Assembly (NCBI RefSeq): GCF_036327775.1
Contig: NZ_CP109598.1
Location: forward strand, 7,173,501 to 7,237,500
Source: Streptomyces sp. NBC_01498
GTDB lineage: Bacteria > Actinomycetota > Actinomycetes > Streptomycetales > Streptomycetaceae
Length of the DNA stretch: 64,000 nt
Direction: 5' to 3'
Shown: positions 10,140 to 18,661 of the stretch, one piece after another
Layout: every line of letters begins with the position of its first letter
How positions within the stretch are numbered: the first letter of the stretch is position 1
Position numbers and translations under genes: made by a program
The notes under the pieces: model-generated
What the model was told of the DNA's origin: nothing
Databases searched by the model: none
The model's input: only the letters and a program-made list of their open reading frames with translations

Positions 10140-10389
10140 CGCCGACCGTGATCCGGCACCCGGGCTCCCCGGTCCGGCGGGCGGGCCCGTCACCGGTCCC
10201 CGTTCGCGTCGGCACCCCGGATCGCCCACACTCGGTGGTGCGGGACCGACGGGACGGGCCGCGGCGACACGGCCGGACCGGGCCGCGGGTCCGGGCCCCG
10301 ACCGGCGAACGACAGGGTGCGTACGAGTCCTCACGCGCACAGCCGGACGAGTGGACCACCACCGGGGGAGGCTGCGCGAGGAGGTGCCG

Positions 10390-12669
10390 ATGATGGCACG
10401 GGAAAGCTCATTCACCATCGACGGGGGCGGGAACGTCTCCGAGTGGCACGACGCGGCCCACAACTACCCGGACATCACCTCGCGCGACATCGTCGGCGTC
10501 CCCGCCGGGGTGGCCCTCGACCGGCTCCTCGGCCGGCTCACCGACGCAAACGGGAGCCCCGGGCCCGCCGCCCTGCTGCTCAGCGCCTGCCGCGACCGGG
10601 CCGAGACCGTCGTGTCCCTGCGCGGCACCGCGCCCAGCCTCCACGCCGCGCAGGTCGAGGCGGCCTTCGACAGCTCGGCGTTCGAGCGGTCCACCGCGGG
10701 TCTGGAGGTCTACGACACCGACCTGAGCGTCCTGCGCGCCAACGCCGCCGCCCTCGCCATGCGCGGACGCCCGGCGGCCCGCGTACTGCGTCACCGGGTG
10801 GGAAACCTCGGCTCGCGAGTGCCGCTCGCCCCCTTCCTGCGGAAGGTCCTCGACGGCGACGAGACGGCCGCCCAGGGACGGATCGACGGACACGACGGCC
10901 ACGGCGGGTCCCGCGTCTTCGCCGTCACCGCGTTCCAGCTGCGGGACGAGCGGGAGGTCATCGGCGCCGGGGCGGTGATCCACGACGTCACCGAACAGGA
11001 CCGCGCAGAAAGGGCCGCGCGGCTCCTGCGCCGGGCCCACCAGGAGATCGGCACCAGACTCGACGCCCCCCGGACCGCGCGCGAACTCGCCACCGTCGCC
11101 ACCCGGGACTTCGCCGACGCCGTCTCGGTCGACCTCGTCGACGCGGTCCTGCACGGCGGCGAGGCACCTCTCCCGCCGGTGGGCACCGACGTCGTCCTGC
11201 GCCGCGCCGCCTTCGAGGCCCCCGGCGGCCTGCGCGCCACCCACGCCGTCGGGGAGATGAGCTACTACGCCTCCGCCACCCCGTACTCGCAGGTGTTCAC
11301 CGACCTCACACCCCGGCTGCTGGACCCCACCACCTCGCCCTCCGACTGGCTGATGCACGACGCCGCCCGCGCGGGCGCCCTCCGGGACGCCGGAATCCAC
11401 TCGATGATCGTGGCCCCCCTCTCCTCGCACGGACGTGTACTGGGACTGGTCGGCTTCTACCGGGGACCACGCCACCCCGTGCCCTTCGAGGAGGCCGACG
11501 TGAGCCTCGCCGAGCAGGTGAGCGCACGGGCGTCCGTGCACATCGAGAACGCCCGCACCTACGCGCGGGAGCACACCATGGCCGTCACGCTGCGGCGCAA
11601 CCTGCTGCCCCGCACGTTCCCGGACCTGTCCGCCGTGACCACGGCGCACTTCTGCGCACCGGACGTCCAGGACAAGGTCTGGTTCGACGTCATCGCGCTG
11701 TCCGGCGCCCGCGTCGGCCTGGCCATCGGAGAGGTGCCCCAGCAGGGCCTCGACGCCGCGGTGGCCACCGGCCAGTACCGTACGGCGCTGGACACACTGG
11801 CCGCCCTCGACCTCCCCCCGGACGAACTGCTCGCCCATCTCGACGACGCCACCGGCCAGTTCCTCTCCCGGCACGGCGGTCCACCGGGCGCGAACGCGCC
11901 CCCGGCCGAGGACTCCCCGCGCTGCCTGTACGCCGTCTACGACCCGGTGACCGGCGAGCTGTCCGCCGCCTCCGCGGGATGGCCCGCCCCGCTGCTGACC
12001 ACCCCCGACGGCGAGGTCGCCCCCGTGGACCTGCCGATCGGCCCGCCGCTGGGCAGGGGCGCCAGCTACGAACTGGCCCGCCGGACCGTCCCGCCCGAGA
12101 GCGTGCTGACCCTGTGCTCCCACGCGTTCCCGGACACCGGAATCGACCTGGAGGAACGCGTCGCCCTGCTGCGGCGGTCCGCGGCAGAGGTCGGCCGCGA
12201 CCCGAAGGCCCTCTGCGACAGCGTCGTCCAGGGCCTGCTGACCCGCGGATCCGGCGAGGGGGCCGCCATGCTCGCGGCCCTCACCCACCGGCTGCCCGAG
12301 GACAGCGTCGCCACCTGGGCGGGAGACCAGGACCCCGGAGTGGTCGCCGCGTCCCGGGACCGGGCCGGCCGGCAACTGGAGGACTGGGGCCTGGCGGCCC
12401 AGGTGTTCACGACGGAGATGGTGGTGAGCGAGCTCGTCACCAACGTGATCCGGCACGCCGGCGGCAACCCGCTGGTACGCCTCATCCGCGACCGCGCGCT
12501 GACGGTCGAGGTCTCGGACAACACGACCACCTCGCCCCACCTGCGTCACGCCCGTGCCCAGGACGAGAACGGCCGCGGCCTCATGATCATCGCCGCCCTC
12601 GCCCGCCGGTGGGGGACCCGCTACACCCCGAGCGGGAAGACCATCTGGGTCGAGCAGGATCTCGACTGA
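10390..12669 (+). CDS. PAS-GAF-PP2C-like-HATPase protein with eroded phosphatase site
   Basis: 759 residues: PAS (~95-220), GAF (~225-395), a SpoIIE/PP2C-like domain (~410-620) and a C-terminal GHKL ATPase of the anti-sigma/RsbW type (~640-755; N box ELVTNVIRHAGG, later ENGRGLMII). Start ATG at 10390 follows GAGGAGG. The phosphatase motifs are degraded: where active relatives have GGDWFDVI it reads DKVWFDVI, GDVxGHG is GEVPQQG, YTDGLVE is CSHAFPD and the terminal DD is absent. The phosphatase is therefore probably inactive, leaving sensing plus kinase/anti-sigma function. This is inference from motif loss. Confidence 0.8.
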   Translation: MMARESSFTIDGGGNVSEWHDAAHNYPDITSRDIVGVPAGVALDRLLGRLTDANGSPGPAALLLSACRDRAETVVSLRGTAPSLHAAQVEAAFDSSAFERSTAGLEVYDTDLSVLRANAAALAMRGRPAARVLRHRVGNLGSRVPLAPFLRKVLDGDETAAQGRIDGHDGHGGSRVFAVTAFQLRDEREVIGAGAVIHDVTEQDRAERAARLLRRAHQEIGTRLDAPRTARELATVATRDFADAVSVDLVDAVLHGGEAPLPPVGTDVVLRRAAFEAPGGLRATHAVGEMSYYASATPYSQVFTDLTPRLLDPTTSPSDWLMHDAARAGALRDAGIHSMIVAPLSSHGRVLGLVGFYRGPRHPVPFEEADVSLAEQVSARASVHIENARTYAREHTMAVTLRRNLLPRTFPDLSAVTTAHFCAPDVQDKVWFDVIALSGARVGLAIGEVPQQGLDAAVATGQYRTALDTLAALDLPPDELLAHLDDATGQFLSRHGGPPGANAPPAEDSPRCLYAVYDPVTGELSAASAGWPAPLLTTPDGEVAPVDLPIGPPLGRGASYELARRTVPPESVLTLCSHAFPDTGIDLEERVALLRRSAAEVGRDPKALCDSVVQGLLTRGSGEGAAMLAALTHRLPEDSVATWAGDQDPGVVAASRDRAGRQLEDWGLAAQVFTTEMVVSELVTNVIRHAGGNPLVRLIRDRALTVEVSDNTTTSPHLRHARAQDENGRGLMIIAALARRWGTRYTPSGKTIWVEQDLD

Positions 12670-12808
12670 GTCCTGTCCCGCGAACCACGACACGGCGACG
12701 GGCGGACACCGGGGTACGGGTCGCGCACGCGGCATCCGCCCCCGGAGCGAAAGGCCCCAACAGGCGCTATGTCCGGGGAAGTTGGGCTATTCGCGGCCCC
12801 GACGCCCC

Positions 12809-12820
12809 TAATCTGGGGGC
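12809..12820 (+). promoter_or_regulatory. Candidate -10 (TAATCT) immediately before LuxR gene
   Basis: TAATCT at 12809-12814 sits seven bases before the ATG at 12821. That spacing suggests a leaderless or nearly leaderless transcript, which is common in Streptomyces. No convincing -35 at 16-18 bp spacing was found, so this is only a candidate. Confidence 0.3.
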
Positions 12821-13999
12821 ATGTCTGACAATGGGGAACGCGCGCGTCTCGGCAGGATCCTGGACGAAGCGGTGCGGGTGGCCAGGGCCGCCCGCACGGT
12901 CGAGGGGATGTTCGCCGGGGTGATGCGGGCCGTGACCCCGGTGCTGCCGTCCGACGTGTGGGCGGGCGTCACGGTCGACCCGTGGACGCTGATGAACACG
13001 GGGGGCGACTACCGCGACGGGGTGCCGGCCCGGCTGATGCCCCGGATGCTCGACATCGAATACCGGGAGGGCGACGTCAACTCCCTCCCCGAGCTGGCAC
13101 GAAGACCCGTGCCCGTCGGTCTGCTCAGCCAGGAGAGCGGCGGCCGGCCCGAGCGCAGTCCGCGCTACCGGGACATCATGGGACCGCTCGGCCAGAAGGA
13201 CGAACTGCGGGTCGTCCTGCGCGACTCCCGCGACGCCTGGGGCGCCCTGATCATCGGTGTCGGCGACACGGCGCCGGTCGGGCCGGACGTCCTGGCCCTC
13301 GCCGGGGCCCTGTCCCGTCCCCTCGGCGAGGAGTTGCGCAGGATCCACCTCATCGACCGGGTCCGGCGGGAACCGTCACCCGCCTCCCCGGCCCTCGTGC
13401 TGCTGGACTCCGGCTACCGGGCCCTGCACCTCACGTCCTCGGCCGCGGCCTGGTTCGACGACCTCCTGCCGCACGCCCGTCCGGTACGCCGCCCCGGCTC
13501 CTCCAGGCGTCCGCCGGCGGACCTGCCACCGGCCGTGTACGCGGTCGCCGCCGCCGTCCGGGCCCCCGGCGCGGCTGACTCCCTCTCGTCCCTGCTGCGC
13601 AGCCGGTCGCGCGGTCTGGTCCGGCTGCACGCCTGGCGACTGGGCGATCAGCCGCCGGCCACCGTCGCCGTCTCGATCGAACCCGCCGGACCGGGCGAAC
13701 ACGCCGCCCACATCGTCGCCGCCTACGCGCTGACCCGCCGCGAACGCGACATCGTCTCGCTCGTCCTGCGCGGTCACTCCACGGCCGCGATCAGCCAGCA
13801 GGTCCGGCTCTCCCCGCACACGGTGCAGGACCATCTCAAGTCGATCTTCGACAAGACGGGGGTCCGCAGCCGCCGCGACCTGGTCGCGACGCTGTTCGCA
13901 CGCCACTACCAGCCCGGTCTGATCCCGCCCGTCCACGGTCCGGACGCAGCCCCCCGGCCCCGCCCGCCCGCCGCACCCGGAGCTCCCGGAGTGCTCTGA
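12821..13999 (+). CDS. LuxR-family transcriptional regulator with sensor-like N-terminus
   Basis: 392 residues. The C-terminal part (~300-360) is a LuxR/NarL helix-turn-helix: LTRRERDIVSLVLRGHSTAA followed by ISQQVRLSPHTVQDHLKSIF. The N-terminal ~180 residues resemble a GAF-like sensor without a recognised ligand motif, and the middle is a poorly conserved linker. No receiver aspartate is present, so it is not a classical response regulator. It follows the two multisensor proteins on the same strand and could act in the same stress pathway, though no partner is proven. Confidence 0.8.
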   Translation: MSDNGERARLGRILDEAVRVARAARTVEGMFAGVMRAVTPVLPSDVWAGVTVDPWTLMNTGGDYRDGVPARLMPRMLDIEYREGDVNSLPELARRPVPVGLLSQESGGRPERSPRYRDIMGPLGQKDELRVVLRDSRDAWGALIIGVGDTAPVGPDVLALAGALSRPLGEELRRIHLIDRVRREPSPASPALVLLDSGYRALHLTSSAAAWFDDLLPHARPVRRPGSSRRPPADLPPAVYAVAAAVRAPGAADSLSSLLRSRSRGLVRLHAWRLGDQPPATVAVSIEPAGPGEHAAHIVAAYALTRRERDIVSLVLRGHSTAAISQQVRLSPHTVQDHLKSIFDKTGVRSRRDLVATLFARHYQPGLIPPVHGPDAAPRPRPPAAPGAPGVL

Positions 14000-14130
14000 A
14001 CCCCGGCCGCGTGCCGGCTGTGGCCGCCGGGCCCCTCGCTCTGTTCACCCGCAGGGGGTCGCGCGTTCCCCGCGACGAGGGAGCGGTCAGGTCTCGGAGC
14101 CCGTACTCCGACTCGTTCGTCCAGTCCCCC

Positions 14131-14159
14131 TTGATGCTCTGGTCCAGGGGGGCTAGACT
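14131..14159 (+). promoter_or_regulatory. Sigma-70-type promoter TTGATG-N17-TAGACT
   Basis: TTGATG at 14131-14136 and TAGACT at 14154-14159 are separated by exactly 17 bp, close to the streptomycete housekeeping (HrdB) consensus. The predicted transcript start falls near 14166, about 23 bases before the GTG of the HTH gene and just before its ribosome binding site. Confidence 0.6.
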
Positions 14160-14188
14160 GAGTGCCCGTCCCCGAAAGAGGTGTCGAA

Positions 14189-14581
14189 GTGTCGGCAATG
14201 GACCTGCCCCGGGTCGTGGCCCACCGGATCGACGACGGCTGGAAGCTCGTCATGGAAGGACTGGAACCGGCCTACGTACCCCGGCTGAGCGAAGCCGCGA
14301 GGCGCGGTCGGGCGCTGATGGAGGCCGCGCGTGTCCCCGGGGCCGATCGCGGCGTCCAGGTCAGCGTGGACCTGGGGGAGGAACTCAACCGCCACGTCAA
14401 GGCGTCGACCCAGGCGACCGTCGACGCCCACCGGGCGCAACTGAAGGCGGCGGCCTACCTCCGCCGGACCGCCGACGCCCTCAAGGCCCAGGGCCTGACG
14501 GGCCGTGACATCGCCCACGTCCTCGGCGTATCACCCCAACGCGTCTCCCAACTCCTCGCCGCTCGCGACTCGTCGGGATGA
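14189..14581 (+). CDS. Small helix-turn-helix protein, first of a coupled pair
   Basis: 130 residues. The N-terminal half begins VSAMDLPRVVAHRIDDGWKL and looks like a short HicB-type or otherwise uncharacterised fold; the C-terminus is a clear HTH (LKAQGLTGRDIAHVLGVSPQ then RVSQLL). The GTG at 14189 is chosen because AAAGAGGTG lies 6-7 bases upstream; ATG 14198 is the alternative. The stop overlaps the start of the next gene as ATGA, so the two are translationally coupled. A toxin-antitoxin-like or regulator/kinase arrangement is possible, but I do not recognise a named system. Confidence 0.65.
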   Translation: MSAMDLPRVVAHRIDDGWKLVMEGLEPAYVPRLSEAARRGRALMEAARVPGADRGVQVSVDLGEELNRHVKASTQATVDAHRAQLKAAAYLRRTADALKAQGLTGRDIAHVLGVSPQRVSQLLAARDSSG

Positions 14582-15087
14582 CGCGGGTGGGCCCGCGACT
14601 GATCCTCCTGTGCGGTCTCCCGGGTGCGGGCAGGACGACGGAGGCGAAACGCCTGGCCCGGAGTCTCCCGGCCGTCCGTCTCTGTCCCGACGAGTGGCTC
14701 TCGGCCCTGGGCTTGGACTTGTTCGACGAGACGGCGCGGGAGCGGGTCGAGCGTCAACTGTGGTCGCACGCGCAGGACTTGCTGGCGAGGGGAGAGATCG
14801 TGATTCTGGAGAACGGCTTCTGGGAACGGGCGGAACGGGACGAGAAGCGGCAACGGGCCCACGAACTCGGTGCGGCAGTGGAACTGCGCTACCTCGCCGT
14901 GCCGACGGCCGAACTGAATCGGCGGATCGCCCCGCGCAACCGCACGCCGGGAGCCGCGATCATCACGCCCGGCCTGATCGCGCGGTACGAAGCGCTTTTC
15001 GAGGCCCCGACCGAGTCCGAGCGGGCCCTGTTCGATCCACCGGTGGAACTCAGCGACCCTCGCCCGGGCTCAGGGCCTCCAGGATGA
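14578..15087 (+). CDS. AAA/P-loop kinase-like protein with altered Walker A
   Basis: 169 residues of a small P-loop family (LILLCGLPGAGRTTEAKRLA, then LCPDEWLSALGLDLFDE, and ILENGFWERAERD). Related proteins have GLPGxGKT; here the essential Walker A lysine is arginine (codon AGG instead of AAG), which usually weakens or abolishes nucleotide hydrolysis. The rest of the fold looks intact. It is coupled by ATGA to the HTH gene upstream, and its 3' end overlaps the convergent TetR gene by 38 bp. Substrate unknown; kinase or ATPase functions have been proposed for similar proteins. Confidence 0.7.
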   Translation: MTRVGPRLILLCGLPGAGRTTEAKRLARSLPAVRLCPDEWLSALGLDLFDETARERVERQLWSHAQDLLARGEIVILENGFWERAERDEKRQRAHELGAAVELRYLAVPTAELNRRIAPRNRTPGAAIITPGLIARYEALFEAPTESERALFDPPVELSDPRPGSGPPG

Positions 15088-15736
15088 GGTTCAGGCCGTA
15101 GGCGAACTCGTCGGCGTAGGCGTAGCCGGGCTGGAGGACGTGTTCGGTGACGAGTTCCATCAGGTGGGGGTACGCGTCGGCGGGCATCTCCCGCACGATG
15201 CCGTCCGCGACCGCGTCCAGCTCCGCCGTGTTGCTGAACGGCAGGCTCAACTCCTGCATCACGAAGCCGTACAGGTAGCTGTCGATCAGCGAGAACGCGT
15301 GCGCCGCCGCCGGTACGGAGAGCCCTCCGGCGCGAAGTGCGCCGAGGACGGCGTCGTGATGGCGCAGGGTCGCGGGGCCGGGCCGGGTGCGCGAGTCCAT
15401 CAGCGCGACGGCCCAGGGATGGCGCCGGAGCACGGCGCGGGCCGACTCGGCGCGGCGCCGCATCGCGCTCTTCCAGTCCGTGTCGAGGGGCGGCAGCTCG
15501 ATCTCGGCGAACACGGCGTCCACCATGCCGTCGAGCACGTCCTCCCTGCCCGCCACATGGTGGTACAGGGACATCGCTTCCACGCCCAGCGGTTCCGCGA
15601 TGGCGCGCATGGTGAGCGCCGCCGATCCCTTGCTGTCGGCGACCGCCACCGCCGTACGGATCACCCGCTCGCGGCTCAGCGGCGCGCGCGCCGACCCTCC
15701 GCGCCGTCCCTTGCCCCCTTCGCGCACCCGCCGCAC
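15050..15736 (-). CDS. TetR-family repressor
   Basis: About 228 residues. The N-terminal HTH reads SRERVIRTAVAVADSKGSAA, LTMRAIAEPLGVEAMSLYHH, which is the TetR/AcrR DNA-binding core with the TetR_C-type ligand domain after it. The frame is open further upstream; GTG 15736 is chosen because AGAGGCGAAGAG precedes it, and upstream codons overlap the operator region. It is divergent from the NAD(P)-binding oxidoreductase gene, with two palindromes between them, so it probably represses both. Confidence 0.8.
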   Translation of the reverse strand: MRRVREGGKGRRGGSARAPLSRERVIRTAVAVADSKGSAALTMRAIAEPLGVEAMSLYHHVAGREDVLDGMVDAVFAEIELPPLDTDWKSAMRRRAESARAVLRRHPWAVALMDSRTRPGPATLRHHDAVLGALRAGGLSVPAAAHAFSLIDSYLYGFVMQELSLPFSNTAELDAVADGIVREMPADAYPHLMELVTEHVLQPGYAYADEFAYGLNLILEALSPGEGR

Positions 15737-15767
15737 CTCTTCGCCTCTCCGCACACCCGTTGACCGA

Positions 15768-15804
15768 CTTACGGTGTAAGGATAACGTGCCTTACAACAT
15801 AAGG
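15768..15804. promoter_or_regulatory. Paired palindromes, probable TetR operator
   Basis: Two short palindromes sit between the divergent genes: CTTAC-GGT-GTAAG (15768-15780) and CCTTA-CAACA-TAAGG (15790-15804). They share the TTA/TAA half-site pattern and are spaced one helical turn apart, which suits binding of two TetR dimers. The second lies six bases before the GTG of the oxidoreductase gene. Confidence 0.55.
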
Positions 15805-15809
15805 TAGAC

Positions 15810-16562
15810 GTGTCGCGCAAAGGGGGCCGCGCTGTGAGCGGTGATCGTGTGAAGAGGGTCTGCGTCGTCGGTGCCTCGGGAAAACTCGGGCAGTACATGG
15901 TGCGGCACGCGCTGGACCGGGGCTACGAGGTGGTCGGCGTGTGCCGTGAGTGCAGCGTGCCGAAGCTGGCCGCGTTCGACGGGCGTATCACCGTGGTCCC
16001 GGGGCCCACCAACGACCCGGAGGTGATCCGGCGCGCGGTGGCGGACTGCGACGGCGTGCTGACGGTGCTGGTGCCGTGGCGGGTGCAGCGGTACGCGTCG
16101 GGTACGGCGCGGGCGGTGCTCGACCACGCGAGGCCGGGCGCGCGGCTGATCTTCTCGTGCGGCTGGCACATCACCCGTGACGGCAAGGACCGCTACGCGT
16201 GGTGGTTCACCGCGGGCATCCGGATCGCCACCGTGCTGGCCAGGCTCGTCCGCTTCGCCGAGATCGACGACCAGGTGGAGGCATGCCGCCGGGTGTTCGC
16301 CAGCGACACCCGGTGGACCGTGGTGCGCGGCAGCGATCTGGAGGAGGGGGAGAGCGAGGGCCTGCCGGTGTGGAGCAGGCACGTGGGCGACCCGGTGCTG
16401 GCCGGGAACCTGACCCGCCGGGTGGACTTCGCCCTGTTCATGGTCCACGCGCTCACCGACGACACGCTCGTCCGGGAGGCGCCGGCCATCGTCGGCTGCC
16501 GTACCCCCGGCGCCCTCGCCCACACCGGGGCCCACCCCGGCGCCCCCGTCGACCGCGCCTGA
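15810..16562 (+). CDS. NAD(P)-binding (NmrA-like) oxidoreductase
   Basis: About 250 residues. VCVVGASGKLGQYMVRHALD is a Rossmann GxxGxxG nucleotide-binding motif near the N-terminus, followed by the atypical short-chain dehydrogenase/NmrA layout (VIRRAVADCDGVLTVLVPWR, TVVRGSDLEEGES). No Tyr-x3-Lys catalytic pair is evident, so it may be a redox sensor or isomerase-like member. Either GTG 15810 or GTG 15834 (VSGDRVKRV) may be the true start. It is divergent from and probably controlled by the adjacent TetR protein. Confidence 0.75.
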   Translation: MSRKGGRAVSGDRVKRVCVVGASGKLGQYMVRHALDRGYEVVGVCRECSVPKLAAFDGRITVVPGPTNDPEVIRRAVADCDGVLTVLVPWRVQRYASGTARAVLDHARPGARLIFSCGWHITRDGKDRYAWWFTAGIRIATVLARLVRFAEIDDQVEACRRVFASDTRWTVVRGSDLEEGESEGLPVWSRHVGDPVLAGNLTRRVDFALFMVHALTDDTLVREAPAIVGCRTPGALAHTGAHPGAPVDRA

Positions 16563-16627
16563 GCCCGGCGGCGCTCACCCCGGCGCCGGACCGTGTACGC
16601 CGCCGGGCGAGCCCTGCGCGCGGCGCC

Positions 16628-17308
16628 TCACGGCGGGGGACCGGTGTCCGACCCGGGGACCGACCGCCGGGGCCGGACGATCACCTCACTTCCCAGCGGA
16701 CGGAATCCGGCCGCCAGAAACGCCCGCAGCGAGCGGGCGTTTCCGGGCGCGACAGCGGCGAACACCGGCTCACCGGCCGGGGACAGGCTGAGGGAGTCCC
16801 GCAGCAGCGACCGCCCCAGCCCGGCTCCGGTGCCTCCACCCGTGGCGTCGGGCTCGTCCAGTTCGACGCTCGTCTCACGCCGCCCCGCCAGACCGTCGGC
16901 CAGGGTGACCAGCCCGCGTTCGTCGCCGTGGACGCGGACATCGCCGCGCAGGGACCGGGCGTGGCGGACACGCGGGTGGTCGTCGAGATCGAACCGCTCG
17001 GCCAGACACGGGGGCCCCGCCGAGCCGCGCGCGACGAGCACGAGGTCGAGGGTGTCGATCCAGCCCCCGCGCCCCGCCAGAAACCTCAGGAAGTCGGGAG
17101 CCAGCGAGGCCCCGTAGCCGTCGGGTCCCCGGGCCTCGACCTCCGAGGCGGACAGCGCCGTGGCGACCACGGCGTGCCCGGTGAAGGCGACCGAGCACTC
17201 CAGCCCGCCCGGCAGCGCGGGGAGCACCGTCACCCGGCCGTCCACGGGCGGGAAACGCCCGTCGGCGGCGTCGAGGAACGTCGTCAGCAAGGGGTGGGAC
17301 GCGGGCAT
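16628..17308 (-). CDS. GNAT-like N-acetyltransferase
   Basis: 226 residues. The C-terminal half has the GNAT pattern: GAGLGRSLLRDSL (acetyl-CoA pyrophosphate loop), FAAVAPGNARSLRAFLAAGF (beta 4/alpha 4 with the Asn-Ala-Arg-Ser motif) and a final strand. The N-terminal half is less conserved and may recognise substrate. It is convergent with the oxidoreductase gene. Substrate not predictable. Confidence 0.65.
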   Translation of the reverse strand: MPASHPLLTTFLDAADGRFPPVDGRVTVLPALPGGLECSVAFTGHAVVATALSASEVEARGPDGYGASLAPDFLRFLAGRGGWIDTLDLVLVARGSAGPPCLAERFDLDDHPRVRHARSLRGDVRVHGDERGLVTLADGLAGRRETSVELDEPDATGGGTGAGLGRSLLRDSLSLSPAGEPVFAAVAPGNARSLRAFLAAGFRPLGSEVIVRPRRSVPGSDTGPPP

Positions 17309-17332
17309 GGCGCCCCACCCTACAAGTCACCG

Positions 17333-17773
17333 TCAGAGAGCGCCCTCGCCGACCGGCGGCACGGCGGGCCGCGCGGGGGACGGCACGACCGGGAGCCCAC
17401 CGGCCGGCCGGAGCGCCCCGCCGTCGGGCGCCCGGTCTCCGGGCGTACGGTCTTCGGCCGCGGCGGGCGGCGGCACCCGTCCCGCCAGACGGCAGCCCGC
17501 ACAGCCGGGATGCCCCGTCCGGGCCTCGATGTCCCGGATCCGCCAGTCCCACTGCTCGCGCGGACGCGGACCGGCCGGTTTGCCCCAGCCCACGAGATGC
17601 AGAACCCAGGTGACCACCACGGCCAGCGCGCAGATCGCGAGCCCCAGCGGGATCCCGGGGCGCCACACGCACATCCCCACCCCGGCGACGGCCGTACCCG
17701 TCAGGGCCAGGGCCCAGCCCGTCCAGCCCGCGAGGGTGTGTCCGAGGTCGACGTCCTCGTGCAGTCGGCTCAC
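17333..17773 (-). CDS. HGxxPAAW-like small membrane protein
   Basis: 146 residues with an N-terminal HTLAGWTG motif, two adjacent membrane helices (ALALTGTAVAGVGMCVW and LGLAICALAVVVTWVLHLVGW) and a long Pro/Ala-rich hydrophilic tail. The helix arrangement matches a Streptomyces family of small membrane proteins of unknown function; the motif is altered (HTLAGW rather than HGxxPAAW). It is divergent from the MarR gene. Confidence 0.6.
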   Translation of the reverse strand: MSRLHEDVDLGHTLAGWTGWALALTGTAVAGVGMCVWRPGIPLGLAICALAVVVTWVLHLVGWGKPAGPRPREQWDWRIRDIEARTGHPGCAGCRLAGRVPPPAAAEDRTPGDRAPDGGALRPAGGLPVVPSPARPAVPPVGEGAL

Positions 17774-17856
17774 GGTCTCTCCTCGCTCACGGCGTCACGC
17801 GGCACCCACGTCGGCGGATAGGGTCGGATCAGCAAGGTCATTCATGAACTAAACCT

Positions 17857-17869
17857 CTTAGATACTAAG
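17857..17869. promoter_or_regulatory. MarR-type palindrome overlapping ribosome binding site
   Basis: CTTAG-ATA-CTAAG is a perfect inverted repeat directly before the MarR gene, and its right arm runs into the AAGGAG ribosome binding site (17867-17872). A second palindrome TTCATGAA lies at 17841-17848. The first resembles known MarR-family operators and would allow autorepression at the level of transcription start or initiation. Confidence 0.5.
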
Positions 17870-17879
17870 GAGACTATCC

Positions 17880-18395
17880 GTGGGAGGCAAGGAGCGCCCG
17901 GCGGCGACCCCCGCCGAGGCACTGGCCGCCATGGACCGTCTGATCGCCACCAGCCTGGTGGCGCAGCACGCCGTGGCGCAGCGGCTGGGTCTGAACATCA
18001 CCGACCTCACCTGCATGGGGCACATCCTCGGCGCGGGCCCCGACCCGATGACCGCGGGCGAACTCGCCGTACGCGCGGACGTGACCACCGGCGCGATCAC
18101 CGGGGTCGTCAACCGGCTGGAGAGCGCCGGATACGTCGTCCGCCGTGCCGATCCCGCCGACCGCCGCCGGGTCCGCGTCGTCGCACGCGAGAGCGCCGCC
18201 GAGCGGATCCGGGCGGTCTACGAACCGTTCTACGCCCGCCTCGGAGAGGTCTTCACCGACTACTCGCCCGACGAAGTCGCCGTCCTCGCCGAGTGGTTGA
18301 GCCGCACCGGAAGTCTCATGAGCGGCTACCTCGCCGAACTGAGGGAGCGCGAGGCCACCTGCCCACCCGTTGCTCCCGCGTCCCCGGCCCCCTGA
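17880..18395 (+). CDS. MarR-family transcriptional regulator
   Basis: 171 residues starting with GTG after AAGGAG. The winged helix is clear: [56 protein letters not shown] with the DRR wing motif. Dimerisation helices are at both ends. It may control itself through the palindrome over its ribosome binding site, and possibly the divergent HGxxPAAW gene or the downstream hydrolase. Confidence 0.85.
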   Translation: MGGKERPAATPAEALAAMDRLIATSLVAQHAVAQRLGLNITDLTCMGHILGAGPDPMTAGELAVRADVTTGAITGVVNRLESAGYVVRRADPADRRRVRVVARESAAERIRAVYEPFYARLGEVFTDYSPDEVAVLAEWLSRTGSLMSGYLAELREREATCPPVAPASPAP

Positions 18396-18661
18396 CGCCG
18401 GGATCGCGGAACGTACGCGGCAGGACACGCGCTCACCCCCGCCGACCGGCGAGAACGGTCGACGCGCCCGCGTGCCGTACCTCCGGTAGCGTGGGGGGGA
18501 CGACGTGCTCACGCGCCGGGCCGCCGCATCTCGCCGCCGGCCCCTCCGTCGATTCATCCGTGCGTCGGGTGCCGGTTCCACGGCGCGCCTCCCGGACTCC
18601 GGCCGGGCGCCGAACTCCACGGCACACACGGACCGGTGGATCAGTCCGAAAGGAACGCGCC

